From Tomocerus qinae (taxonomy: Eukaryota > Arthropoda > Collembola > Entomobryomorpha > Tomoceridae), in contig CM034546.1 of NCBI GenBank assembly GCA_020055645.1, positions 93,124,001 through 93,188,000 on the forward strand: DNA of 64,000 nt, read 5' to 3'. The position numbers and the translations under genes are program-made. The first letter of the stretch is position 1. Every line of letters starts with the position of its first letter. This document shows positions 1 to 12,714 of the stretch, piece by piece. Under the pieces are notes generated by a model, which worked only from the letters and a program-made list of their open reading frames with translations, searched no databases and was not told where the DNA came from.

Positions 1-2432
1 TGATAAATATGGACGAAGTTGTGTAAGTTTTATTTTTATAAGATAAGCTAACAAGATGATTTTGTTGGCAGCCTAACAAGAAACAGGGTAAGAGAGTTGG
101 AATCGCGAAGATCTTTACTACATAATGTCATGTCATGTTAGGTTCTATGTTAGTCATAGAATAAAATGAGCTCGGTCCTGTATCTTTATAAAGGAAAGTA
201 AGAGTAATAGTCGGAGAAAGCGGAGCTTATTTCAGTACCCTGGTTGAGAGAGAAAGAAAGAAGTATGCTGGAAAGAGAGCAAAGTAACGGAGCAAGGAAC
301 TGCGAACTCCGTCCTAGGAATCTACGGACGAACATCAGCAAGCTCCGGGAAGCATCACATCATCAGCGCAACGGCAATGGAAATACATCCAGAGTTTTGG
401 AATAAGTTTTATAACACAGGGTAAGGAGGGAAACAGGGAGTCGTAGTCAGTCCAGTCTATACTAGAGGCAAGGAAAGCAGAACGAGAGTCCGGGAGGAAA
501 ACTCCGACTGTGAACCGAATCCAGAGAGAAAGAGTGAAGAGCAGTGGCCGTGGTGTGCACACTCCAGGACTACACGTAGACTAGACAGTCGAGTCAAAGG
601 AAAGTAAGTCAAGCTAAGGCAAGTAGGGAAAATGGAAGGAAAAGGACTTTAGTGGAGAAAACCGAACAGACGTGAACGGAGGTAGAGATAGGGCAGATGA
701 AAGTCATACAATAGAGAAGAAGGTAGCGTATGAATCGGAATCTTTGCTCACTGAGTCAGGTTTTACAGTGGATCGATAGTTGCTCGACAGAAGACACTTG
801 TTCACCTGAGAGCTCCTCACTCTCTAATAACTTGAACCCAACCAAACTGCTTTTCTCCAGCTGAATCTACGTACTGGAAAATACTATACACTTATACTAC
901 ATTAACAGATCACGACCAACAATAGAAAAAGCAGAAGCAGCAGTCCTAGCCACGACGACCACACACACAACCCGACTGAAACCCGACATCTATTTCCTCG
1001 TTATTCTTACCCAGAATAACATTACTCATTCATAGGCACACTTTCTCCAGCTCAGTACGTGCAGAATACTTTCTAATCTCCTTTCTCCTCCATTATACAT
1101 CCACCACACACAGAAAACACCTTTCTCCCCTTTAATCCAAATCTAAGATTCTAATTCTAAGAATCAGTCTACCCTGAAATTACTCAAATCTAACTAGTAG
1201 ATCCATCTCACTCTCATTATTAGTGCTTCCCTACCTACCTCCCTCCTCCGAGTCGTTGCTCATCCTCAGCACACAACCTGAGCTGACTTGACAAGACTTA
1301 CTACTACCGCGAACACAATACACCAGCCTTACCTACTTACCAACCCAACCTACACACAGCTACAGCAGCACCTAACTTCACTAACAGATCACCGAACTCG
1401 CATTCAATCCTCATCATACCACGACTAGTCGGGGACTAAGAATACCGAACAGACTTGGCTAGAGAAACAAAACACTTTTGTTAGCAAAGGTGAAAGCTAA
1501 CTCGACTGGAGTGGATACTCATTAAATATTTACTCGTCCATTTACCAAAATCTTCTAGCTATAAGTAGATTTCAACCTTTCAAAATACAAGTACAACTTT
1601 CTAAAAGGCTTATTTCTTTATCCTTCGGATACAATCTACTTTCCTTGTTGAAAACAAATTTTACATTTTATACCTTTAAAAGAATAGTGTTTTCAACGTG
1701 TGGGGTTACAGTCTATAATTAACACAACTGTTAAGGATATATCTGTCAGGGACGCTGCTGCTGTCATCACGATACTCCCTATAATATATACAAACCTCTC
1801 CGTTCCTTATACAGATTGATGTGACTTTGAAGAAGGTCTGACCAAGCCAACTCTTGCAATAAAACCTAAAACTCAATTCATTTCATTTTCTATGCCCTTT
1901 ACATGGAACAGTTCAACTGCAAACATTCATTTCCAAACAGTCAATCACTTTCCGCAGCAAACCACACCAGCCATCCAATAAACTAAAGCTTTTCCAGAGG
2001 GACTCAGCTTTTCAGACGAAACTGAAACTTCTGTGGAGGAAACAAATTCTACTTGCTTCAATCAAATTTCTCAGAACCTTATCTCCCTTGGCTGGAAATC
2101 GATACAACACAGATATAGTAGATAACTAAATATACAGTGATATTCCCAATATCAAAGTACTAAATACTACTTGATATTTTAACTTTCACCTCTTGCTACA
2201 TTCCAAAAGCTGAAATGCTTGCTATCATCACCAATTCTTATACAGATACTTAGGAACTTGGGACTAAAACAAGGAAAATTGACATTGCCATTGACATATA
2301 GTTATTTTCAAGATACCAAGTCAAAGATTGAGCTCATAGTCTTGCACCGCAAAGAAGAAATTGAATAACAAAAACAAGATATTTATTTGCCGTATTTCCA
2401 ATCGTTTTTGAAGTCTCGTCCAGAAAATCAAG
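1..2432. other. intergenic / upstream of gene A, no gene recognised
   Basis: Nothing coding can be supported here. Positions about 1-800 are purine-rich on the + strand and about 850-1450 are rich in C, A and T (many 'acctacc'-type words), giving a strong strand-composition switch near 800. Any reading frames are short and low-complexity. The right end would hold the promoter and 5' UTR of gene A, but I could not identify a convincing TATA box or initiator. Confidence 0.5.
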
Positions 2433-4441
2433 ATGTACACAAGTACAATCATCAGCAGCTATAATACTATAGCTAATGCGGAGCACACATTGATTATGAA
2501 ACCTCCGGTGAAAAAACAGCCGAGGAAAACCAGGAATTTCGCGATGGAGAGCAGAGGAAACAGTGCAGATGCAGACTCGCCGAATTTTGTAAATCTCAGT
2601 TTGCTCCCGGAAATTCCACAAGTGTTGCCCGGACTCGAGTGTCTCGCAGCTCTTCAGTCGGTCATCATCAAACCTGACAGAAGTAGGTACGCTTTCTTTC
2701 TTGTAACGCTCAACGCTCTCTGGCTGATTTAACCATGTATTTTGTTTGTTCAAAAACTGAATTTCATTTTTTTTCTCATGTCAAAATTACTTTGCATGTA
2801 GTCTCTCCATACCCATTCTAAAATATGGAGTTTTTTGCTGTCTTCTCTTTCGTATTGATGTTTCAGTCCAGTTTTAGGGCTCAGCCTCAGCTTACACTCT
2901 TGGATAGCTTACGCTTGTAGGAAATTAATTGATATTGATTTATTAATTTGATACGCCCACAGCTTAGCATATGGATTAGATTAAAATACGTAGTGAAAGC
3001 TTACAAAAACTATCCATTATGCTTAGCGGAGTAGAAAAGTAGGATAATTTATTCGCATTAACAGGGACAAATGACAAAAATGTTTGTTTTACTGTATGTT
3101 ATTATAGTTTGTGGATCAGAGTACCGGAACTTTGGCTTCACTGTGAACATTGAAGGAGGCGAAAACATTCTGAAATGTGTTCCAACGGATCCAAGCTGCT
3201 GTAATTCAGCTCGATCTTTAACGTTCATGAGTCAAAACGATGTGCCCATTTTGAATATCAAAACAGACGGCTCATACTGCTGTTCATTATTTACAGTAAT
3301 AAGACTTTCTAACCTCTTTTCCCTAATACATTTAGCATATTATGCATATTTTATATTATTACGACTTATATCATAATGGTATTTACAACTTCCGAGACTT
3401 GGCTGGTTTCCTTACTTGGGTCATGTCATGGTTCGGTGGATAAACTCGGGAAATTGGACAGCGGCGCACGCATTAAGTTATTTACTGTGGAAGACTGTGG
3501 ATTTTGACTACATCGCATCTCAGAGCTGTAGTATATAAACAGTAAATGCATATATTTACAGGCCTATCCGTTCTATGTTACAGGATCGTGAAGCTAAGTT
3601 GACCATACCAGCCGGAAGGCATTTTGGAACGATCGTGAAAACTGCTTATGGAGCTTGCAATTGTGGTCACAAGTTTACAATCAACTGCTTTGGGAACGAG
3701 AGTGAGAAAGTCGTCTTTGATGTGGATATCATCCTGTCTCCATCCGAATTTCGGGTATATAACCCACCATATGCATACTCAGTACTATAAGCTAGATCAC
3801 TTTACTAAAAAGATAAGTAAAACCCCAAACGAGAGAAGCCGGAAAATGCCTTAGGGATTTTCCTACTCTCTCTCTTCCTTTTTCCTATTATTTTGAATGC
3901 CCTACGAAGGCCTTGGCTGTAATAACGGGCTCCTCCGTTGAGCTCTGTCATTCTGTCCTGAATTTCGGGCTATGCTGTTATTATTACACATGTAATTAAT
4001 GCACTTACTTAGAGGCTACGTTGTAACTGCTAACTAAAGTTTTAATTGCTTTCAGATCAAGCGGAATGACGAAGTGGTGGCGAAAATGATTTCCCAGCGA
4101 GCTGGCTGTTGGAGCTTTTACAAATTGAGCTTCACACAGGAAGAGCTTAGCCCAAATCTCAAAGGACTGTTTATCGTCTTTGCCATGGTTCTGGTGCGGA
4201 TCCCTCTTAATACATTCGACAAAAATAAATCCATTACACTTTAACCTCCATGATATATAGTCGCAAATTCGACTCTTGTCCTTATGTAATGACAACAGGA
4301 CAGAGAGCCTGGCTAATAACATTTTATTATCTTTCCTCCTTACAGCACATCATATCGTTGGAGAATGTCAACACGTGCAATTGCATGTGCATGTGTTTCG
4401 CTGGAGTTTGGAGTGCGGCATTGATTTTATGGTGTGCTTAA
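2433..4441 (+). CDS. gene A: divergent phospholipid-scramblase-like membrane protein
   Basis: Five exons: 2433-2682, 3108-3295, 3584-3754, 4056-4193, 4346-4441, giving 280 aa. Introns are GT-AG with phases 1,0,0,0. The N-terminus has a basic, Pro-rich stretch (about residues 24-34), then LPGLECL (65-71), matching the PGLEYL motif that precedes the domain in scramblases. Residues about 85-235 follow the family's beta-strand pattern, including an IPAGRHFGTIV segment where human PLSCR1 has a PPG...GYV segment. A hydrophobic helix (about 237-252) follows. The last exon adds a CxCxCxC linker (260-266) and a second hydrophobic segment ending at the stop. Known scramblase-family proteins move lipids between leaflets or act in signalling; activity here is inferred only. 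The start may be 2433, 2496 or an unseen upstream exon. Where B, C and D have Asp after the first helix, A has His250. Confidence 0.78.
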
Positions 4442-7400
4442 AATTTCTCGGAAACTCATTCCAGACCAGTACCATGCCATGTCACATGAAAATTCCGTAC
4501 AATACCAGTAGAAGCACCAAAACGAAGACTAATTCTATCTTATGTCTTTTCCTGAGTTGACCTGACTTGCGTTACGTTACATTACAGCAGCAGCAGGAAT
4601 AATAACAACTCTATTGGATTTGTACATGCCGACTGCCAAAAACGATTGCAGGCCGGCCATGAATACTTACAGCTGGTTTTCTTTTTTTTTCTTATCAACT
4701 AGGAATGGGAAGCGGTGGATTTCATTCGATAGACAAAACGTGCAAGATGTGAGAAGATGAAACGAACAGAGGAAATTATTCTATAAGTATACATATATAT
4801 ATGCTATAAGATATACAATATTGATGTACCTATATTTAACGAGCGAAAACCAAAGGTCTAGCTAGATTAAACTAACTACCATAAATATACCTACTTGATG
4901 TTACTAACCAAAGAAAATCAAAATAATAATGGCGTTTGTGGATGTTTTCATGCATGCTATCTCCATTTTGCCATCTGTATCAAATTATAAATGTTGTGTA
5001 AGTAGTAAGTAGGCATTGTCCACACCCGTCGACCCTTATGCATCCTTTGTGTGTAAAACTATTAATTGATACGACTTATCTGTACGGAAACATGTTGAAG
5101 CTATTCTAATAGTATAACAGAGAGTCAGAAAATCTCTATTCTATATTGTTGTATGTAGTGCTATGTTCAGATTCCAAGGATGTTATATAACTAGGTACCT
5201 ACTCTTCTACTCTTCCTTATAACTGCATGACCTTCCTACATCTATTACTAAAGAGATGATATAGCTACCGAAATAAATCTTTATAAATGTGAAAAGTAAA
5301 ATTATCTTTAATTACCTACAACAACCATGAGATTTCCAGTTTAGAAATATTCTACGAATATATACCTTTCAGATCGGATCAATCGATGTATATTATTATG
5401 TACTTTGTTATAACAGATTCGCTTTGAGATTGTTTATACTTGTGTCGTGTGTGTTTGTGAGCTCGTCTTAACAGTGTTAGTATTATACTATCATATATTA
5501 TTGTACCCTAAAGTTTGTTGATCCACAGAAATAAATTAGCAATGTGGCATTGTGTATGTGTACCAATCCAAAAAGGAAAGTGCATAAAGCATATTCTATT
5601 TTGGTCCCTGGGCCCAACCTGTAAGTTAACCATGTTAAATTGCACGTAGAAACGAACCGATGGGATGGAGGAGCTATCGCTCTACTATTATGTATATAAG
5701 TTATAATCATTAAGGCATAGCATTATACTTCCATACAAGTAGATAGCTGCGATAGGTGTACATGACAAACCTATTTATCTTTACATAATGCATACTAGTC
5801 CAAAATGGCCACGTACGACAACATACTTTGTTAATGACAGTATGACCTACCTACTACATGATTGGCTAATTTATTATAATGGGAAAATAGCATTTAGTTT
5901 TCAGGAACAGTAATCTAATAAGGTACAAGTGAACGAAAAGCTTATCGAATCAAACAATGCCATAAATAGTGATATGCTGTATGTTGGAATGCATTCCATA
6001 CATAATTATATTCAGTGCAAATACCTTTGCATTATTTTGATGGTATCCCTCGCCCGGAAAAGGGAAATGTAGCCAAAGAAGCAGAGAATGTAAAATTAGA
6101 AATGCCTCCGTTAAATTGGTTAGTTTGTGTGATGTCATTTATTTTCATTGCTCTGGAGCACGGCAGATCAAATAAGTATTATTCCGTAGCCAATAATGCA
6201 GGTCTGCATTGCTGTAAACAACAATTTTGAGTTTTCACCTCAGCCCGAGTTCTATCTTTACTTTTATACTTGGGTGGGTTAAACTGATTGTCAGTTGAGT
6301 GGAATGCTAAGTAGAAATACTACCTGTGCCTACGGAAGCGTTGAGAAAACCCATAAAATGATAAATCGATCCAAGATTTTTGGTGCCAGCATTAGTATCC
6401 GTCGTACATATTTATTCCTATGTAATACAGAACCCTATATATATTTCATGGAAGTTTACACTAACTTAGTCTATATCCATACTCGGCCACTCACTACGCA
6501 GCAGATGTAATTGAATTCGCTGTTCTATAACTAACAATTAGAGAAGTCTTGAGTTTGTTGGATTCCTTATAGCGAGTTGCCTGACAAGATGTATGTACAA
6601 CGCACTGGATTCATTTATTCCAGAAATTGGTTATATATTAGATTATGTGTATACACGGATAATATATGTAATCAATACCTAATTGTGAGTTGCATGGAGC
6701 ATGCTGAGAATGAAATGAAAAGTATATGTTTCACATTCACAGAATAAGTTTCCTCGGGCAGGTAGCTGAAACTAAGTAAGCGTACGCAGCTCGATCAGAC
6801 TTTGGATGGAGAATGGGAAAGCGATTGCACATTAATGCGAAATGTACTGAAGCGTTAAGGCTTTGTGTTCCATTATGTTTAGCCTATAGCTAATAGTTGA
6901 AGGAGAAAGAGATTTCTTTCTATCTCTGTTTCTGGTGGAGAAAGTAAAGTAAAAATCATTCTTAATATCCAAGTGGAAAAATTACAAGTTATATAGACAG
7001 GCCAATATAAAGATAAAAATGTTGGACGTACGTATGAAGATTTAGTCACATTCTGTGTCGCTTGAAATTGCTAGAATGTGGAAGGACACGTTATTGTGAG
7101 TTACTGAAAAGGATAAAGTTAAAGAAACGTAAAAGCACGCATCCTTCTTTTTTCTCACATTGTGAACATTGAAACGGAGCTTACGTACTCCATTAGAGGA
7201 ATGAAAAACGAAAAGGTCTCACCCATATATAGCACACACAAAATTTCTGATGTCTTTCGAGCATTAACCTCCACTCTAAAAGTCTCTCTGTCTTATTCAG
7301 ACTCTCTCCTTCATGTTTTCTGCACGTGTGCCAATTCTATATCTGCCAACTATTTTCTGTCCACACCACTTTCCCTTCATTTGATGGAAAGTTTCTGATT

Positions 7401-8783
7401 TCATTTGATTAGATACTGCTTCTTACGAAATAATGGTAACAGCAGCGTCCTATCAAATGAAAATATCTCATTAGCATTATTTAATTACTTTTCCTCCTCG
7501 CGCAGCTCTCCAGCTATTCCAACCATGTATTTGTATAAACACAATCTGTTTTATTGCGCTTTTAGTTTTCGCATTTCGTAGCGTAAACAAGCCTACTTTC
7601 CCTCCAGGCCATATCACTTACATAAAAGTAAAAGCTTATTTAAAAGTCATCCCTACCTCTTCAATTTTCAACTTAAGCTAACGCCCAAGAACATCCAATA
7701 ATCAGAATTGCAATACACTATTTAAACAGTCACTAATGCATATTTTAATTATGTATACGCAACAAACATGAGCATCACTGCATTTTCAAGTACTAATCTG
7801 GAAATCAAAGAGCCTGTGTAAATAGTCATTTCGTGCATGGTTCTCCCTCAGAAATCAATAAAAGAACTGTGGGGCACTCAAAGCTAATTAATATTAATGA
7901 TATGGTGCATTATTATGCATTATAATTTAATACATGTAAGTGCTGTGTCGAAGAATTATGTCACTGCCCAGCATACAGCCAGCTAGTATAGTTACGTATA
8001 AGTCCTTATTAATACAGAATGGAAAGGGTATCTATAAATGAATTAGGAATCAGTCACAAACTACTGAATTGGACAGCTGTACTGTAAACAAACTTTCCAA
8101 TTCCAACTATAGCAGTCAACCATTGTATATATTATGTTACATAATTATCGCCAAACACTACGTAGTTAACAACTTGCCACTACAGCTCAATTTACAATCT
8201 ACTGCACTGTTGCAAATACAAGTGAAATATATTGACATTACCACTAGAGTTGATTCTGCACTTGTACTTGTTTACTTTGTCATACAACACAAATATGAAA
8301 CACTACTATCCTAAACTAAACCTTAACATAGCAATGTCTGTTTCGGCTGTCTCGTTAACTAATAAACACTAGTTTCAAAATACCGCAAATATCTACTGTG
8401 TACTCTGTAGCATTTGTGGACTTTACAGAACCCAACTATCTACTATACTTAAAATGTTAGTTTATGTGTACATTTACTAACTACATTGTACTATAGTCTT
8501 ATACATTCTAAGTTAAATTCACATTTGTCCTAACCCATATAAAACTGCCACTTTATTTGTTGAGTAATTGTATATAATTAAAACAGAATCGCAGTAACGA
8601 CTAAATAGTAGCATTAGTACTCACTCACCCTATATGTAATATACAACCTTGATGAATGATGAACATAAAAGATGTAGAATATCAAAAATCATTGAAAGCT
8701 CATGATAAAACAAAATATTGTGTCGGTAGGTAGAATGAGGATCTGTATTTCGATAATATCTGTTGGGTGCTGGGTAGGTAGTG
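4442..8783. other. intergenic spacer between gene A and the LTR element
   Basis: No supported gene. AT-rich sequence with a short AT dinucleotide run near 4790-4810. Open frames up to about 95 codons occur but lack domain-like composition or paired splice sites. No clear AATAAA lies close behind the gene A stop; the first one I see is near 5270, so the 3' end of gene A is undefined. Confidence 0.45.
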
Positions 8784-9271
8784 TATTAGGCCGTATAATA
8801 TGGCCTGCGCTGATGCACTATAAGAGAAATGAGCGGCAGAGGGAGAGGAGGAGCAAATCAAACAACGACGACGAAACCCAACTGACTCAGAACACTCTTC
8901 TTCGGGCTTAGGCCCCGACCACTACTCTTCGGCTCTAGCTCCTGCAACGACAATCTTGTTGTGGTCTGCCTGTCGTGCTTCGCCATTCCTTCAAATCTTA
9001 TTTTCAATTACCTTTGATTATTAATTATTATTCTTTCAGTTACTACTACTACTTATCATTTCTTATTGAATCTATTTGAGTGCAAATATCTGGCTAAATA
9101 ATAATTGAACTGTGAGATAAACTATTATTGCGTTGAACTGGCATTACTGTATCGTGGCACTATAGAATTCATCCCCCGAGAACCGGCAATCATACTTGCA
9201 CCGCATCCGTTGACTTTATATTATTGTTTAGTGACTGGTTTGCAAATAGTAGCCTACCCTTCTCACTAACA
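8784..9271 (+). repeat. 5' LTR (488 bp)
   Basis: Begins TATTAGGCCG and ends CTCACTAACA, with the same length and apparently the same sequence as the copy at 12223-12710. It contains a purine-rich stretch near 8830-8860 and a (TAC)-type short run near 9040-9055. The promoter and polyadenylation signals expected in an LTR are not obvious by eye. Confidence 0.93.
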
Positions 9272-9272
9272 G

Positions 9273-9290
9273 TGGCGCCAACGTGCTTTA
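9273..9290 (+). other. candidate primer binding site of the LTR element
   Basis: TGGCGCCAACGTGC starts one base after the 5' LTR. A leading TGG is expected because it pairs with the CCA end of the priming tRNA, and TGGCGCC-type sites are common in retroelements. I cannot assign the tRNA without a search. Confidence 0.75.
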
Positions 9291-10225
9291 ACAGTTTTGC
9301 CAAAATTTCGACGTAAATTTGAAGACTTCTCATGCAAAAATCCTGACCGGCTGTTTCTACTACATTTTGGCTACCCTTACCTTCAACAATTACCTGCACT
9401 GTATTCGGCATTCTACTCTTGTTTGGTAAAACAGTATCGTTCCATTTCATATAATATTAAAAATAATATTATGCAACTTATCACTATTGCAGACATTTTT
9501 ACTGAAAATTTTTTAAGATCAGGCTTTATAAAAATTCAGCCATCTCAATTACCTGCTACCTACACTGAACATAAAATTTGTCTTGGCGTAGAAATTCTTT
9601 TCAATCGGCGATTGTTTTTACAGAATTTCAACGAATTGTCTACCACTCTAATATATTGTTCCATGAACGGTTACAAATTCTTTTCACTTACCTTACTAGA
9701 GTACCTGCAAACAAGAGTGAACGAAAACTAAAAATTAACTTAACCTATTCTAATATCATTTTATTTAAAAATTTTAGAAAATTCTTTTTGCGTATCTTTT
9801 CGCCCCGGACTTCGTTACAGCCGAAGAATTTGGCTGTTCCTTCTACTACCGGCGGCCATCTTTTCTACTCCCATGCCTCTTTTTACAAGGACATTTCCAG
9901 AACGAGAAAGAAGTTCATTCGCACCGGATAACCTTATCTACATAATTTCAATAACTACGTCTACCCAGCTTGGTATGCACATCGCACTTATCACTATTTT
10001 ACCTACATTAATCTACGTGAATATTATTCTAATTCTTGAAACCTACCTATTGCATAAATCCTATTACCACGTATCCTTTATATTACTTCAATAATTCAAA
10101 TTAACTTTTCTTATTCATTCAAATTATTATTACGACTTTAAGTCGGCAGTCATTATCATTTTTCAACAGCCACACAGAAACATTTTAATAGTACTATTTA
10201 GGCGTTTCTTGTATGACTGACTGAA

Positions 10226-10846
10226 ACAGAAGAGCACAATCTCGTAACCAAATTAGGGAAAGACAAGAGCTAGAGTTAAAACAAAGGCAAGCACAGGCAC
10301 GACAATACTTACCTACTCCTACAGTACATTCTAATCCTGATCTAGACGCTATCTTAGAAATAGTAGACGACAGACTTACTAAACCTTACTCAAAATCTTT
10401 AATACTCAACATTCTGATACTATTTTACTAATTCTCCTATCAATAATCAAATCATGGTCTATCCTAATATTACCCAAAAAATTCTAAATGATATTCCTGA
10501 GAAAAGACGTGACCTTTTACAGAGATACATTCAACAAGCAATACAAGCTGCACTAGATGCAAATGCTGCTCGTGGTAACCGTATTGCTGGTAACCTACAA
10601 GCAAATGCAATCATTCCTGCACAACAGCAACTAAATAATTTACCTCAAGATTTACATAACATGTCAATTATTGTCAATGCTCCTAATCCTAATATGAAAA
10701 TTCTTTTTTATGATTCTAAGTCTAGTACTGCAAACAACTATCTTCATGATGTTGAAACTTATTTTCGAGTACAGCATTACGACCGTGACCTTTGGTTTAA
10801 CTTGATTCTTAATATTTTAGCAAAGGAAAATAAGCAATGGTACTGA
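10226..10846 (+). pseudogene. broken Gag (capsid-like) remnant of the LTR element
   Basis: Two adjacent frames make one Gag-like remnant. The first (10226-10431) has no ATG, is rich in Gln, Arg and Glu, and ends in a TAA. The second starts at ATG 10454 and runs 130 codons to 10846. Near its end the residues FYDSKSSTANNYLHDVETYF lead to a final ...KQWY. A Phe, then a hydrophobic/aromatic 'YL..VE.YF' helix, then a closing 'WY' is the usual capsid signature of Ty3/gypsy Gag. The frame stops exactly after WY, and no zinc knuckle or pol follows. The protein is therefore truncated and probably non-functional, although the short frame could still be translated. Confidence 0.7.
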
Positions 10847-11220
10847 TTCACTTATACAGACAATGAAAGATTTATATTTTCATTTACATTTATTTACTAA
10901 TAATATAATATGCATACATTTTCAGTTGTAATAACGATAAAATACTAATAATGTTAACTACTACAAATCTTTCACATTAATGAAATATGTTAATCTCAAA
11001 TATGCATAAGATATAAGATTGACTTTACTAGAACAATGAAACCTTATTCACATTTCTACTGATTATTTCAGTCGTTCTATTCCTGAACGTATTAAAGATT
11101 TTCTTTAAGTTTAGCATCTACTAGCCTAGCCTATCAGAAATAATAGAATATGTTAGTCTGATTTTCTCTCACGATAAAATGTACGCGATTAAGAGTGGTA
11201 TTTTGTATAATATGTATATT

Positions 11221-11430
11221 AAAAATCCTGTAGCAATTAAAAATTCTCTCAGGTAGTGCAGCTAGCGCAATGCTTCTCGCACAATGTATAGAAAATCCTA
11301 TAACGGCTCAGTCCTTCATAGGTAGTGCAGTGACGAAATATCACTCGCACATTATAATATAAAAATCCTACAGCGAAAATATTTCCTCGTAGGTAGTGCA
11401 GCTGGCGACAGGCCTCTCGCACAAATAGGG
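11221..11430 (+). repeat. three 70-bp tandem repeats inside the LTR element
   Basis: Units start at 11221, 11291 and 11361. Each begins AAAATCCT, has GGTAGTGCAG in the middle and closes with CTCGCAC. They have diverged in between, so they are older than the insertion. Their role (RNA structure, packaging or an internal terminator) is unknown. Confidence 0.8.
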
Positions 11431-12210
11431 ATAGGAATAACCTTCTGACCTCCCAAGATAATAGTAATTTTTGGCATGGAATGAACAAATTGTGATTTCC
11501 TAAGTACACCTTTGTACGAATGCCAAGGGTTTAGGTTTCTCACAACCACTGTTAACGAAAATGAAAATTAATTTAAAAAATTATCTGTTCCACTCCTACC
11601 AACCAATACGAAAACATTTATCGTATCTAATAATTAAATTCCATTATTCTACTTTCTAAAAATAATAGCAACTTCATGCTAACTGTCTTTACTATGACTC
11701 TTTGGGAAGTTCCCATAATTCCTTTACTTATTTGTTATTGTCTTCGTCATTAAAATTCTGTAAATAATACTAAATTTCAATTTAATTTCAATTGGCTAAT
11801 TAAAAATATTTTGTCTCACAGTTATACTTAAGAATGTCTAAATATATGAAAAGCGAAATCAAAAAACTGTAACCAGCTTTGGTGTCCAAATCCAAAGATG
11901 TCTAATCGTGACGTGTGCCGAATTATTTGGCACTTCCTAACTTCCACCAATTAACGAGATCTGACATTATACTTTCACTAAACAGATAACAACTTTTCAT
12001 AACCTAAAATTCGTATTATCATTCTATAATGTTCAATAAGCACCGATTTATTTTAATTATTACATGAATTCGGACAATTTAATGAATTTAAAACATACTA
12101 ATTTCCATTTTTCTTCTCCAGCTCCTCAAGTTAACCAAACAATGAAACTCTTTACCTCTACATTATAGTTTTTCGGTTCGTTCATCCTCAAAAAACGGAT
12201 TCACGAAGTC

Positions 12211-12222
12211 GGAGGGGGAGAG
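12211..12222 (+). other. polypurine tract of the LTR element
   Basis: GGAGGGGGAGAG directly abuts the first base of the 3' LTR, the position where the plus-strand primer of reverse transcription is made. This fixes the orientation of the element as +. Confidence 0.85.
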
Positions 12223-12710
12223 TATTAGGCCGTATAATATGGCCTGCGCTGATGCACTATAAGAGAAATGAGCGGCAGAGGGAGAGGAGGAGCAAATCAA
12301 ACAACGACGACGAAACCCAACTGACTCAGAACACTCTTCTTCGGGCTTAGGCCCCGACCACTACTCTTCGGCTCTAGCTCCTGCAACGACAATCTTGTTG
12401 TGGTCTGCCTGTCGTGCTTCGCCATTCCTTCAAATCTTATTTTCAATTACCTTTGATTATTAATTATTATTCTTTCAGTTACTACTACTACTTATCATTT
12501 CTTATTGAATCTATTTGAGTGCAAATATCTGGCTAAATAATAATTGAACTGTGAGATAAACTATTATTGCGTTGAACTGGCATTACTGTATCGTGGCACT
12601 ATAGAATTCATCCCCCGAGAACCGGCAATCATACTTGCACCGCATCCGTTGACTTTATATTATTGTTTAGTGACTGGTTTGCAAATAGTAGCCTACCCTT
12701 CTCACTAACA
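12223..12710 (+). repeat. 3' LTR (488 bp)
   Basis: Direct repeat of 8784-9271 with no difference that I could find by eye. It is followed immediately by AGTG, the same four bases that precede the 5' LTR. Confidence 0.93.
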
Positions 12711-12714
12711 AGTG

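Larger units (their letters stand above)
8784..12710 (+). mobile_element. complete non-autonomous LTR retrotransposon, 3.9 kb
   Basis: Two direct 488-bp repeats (8784-9271 and 12223-12710) bound a 2951-bp interior. The 4-bp sequence AGTG occurs immediately outside both ends (8780-8783 and 12711-12714), fitting a target-site duplication. One base after the 5' LTR is a TGGCGCCAACGTGC primer-binding-site-like sequence, and immediately before the 3' LTR is a purine-only tract. The interior holds a broken Gag-like frame (about 10226-10846) and three 70-bp tandem repeats (11221-11430). I see no protease, reverse transcriptase, RNase H or integrase. Because the two LTRs look identical by eye, the insertion should be recent, so the enzymes were probably supplied in trans by a related full-length element. 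The gag capsid pattern suggests Ty3/gypsy ancestry; that is inference. Confidence 0.93.

Noticed and set aside
2334-2753. 139-codon minus-strand frame
   Set aside because: It is antisense to exon 1 of gene A, which has the PGLExL motif and proper splice sites; the minus frame has no recognisable pattern.
9297-9931. Open frames of 117-144 codons in the leader of the LTR element
   Set aside because: They lie between the primer binding site and the gag remnant, show no retroelement motif, and overlap each other in different frames.
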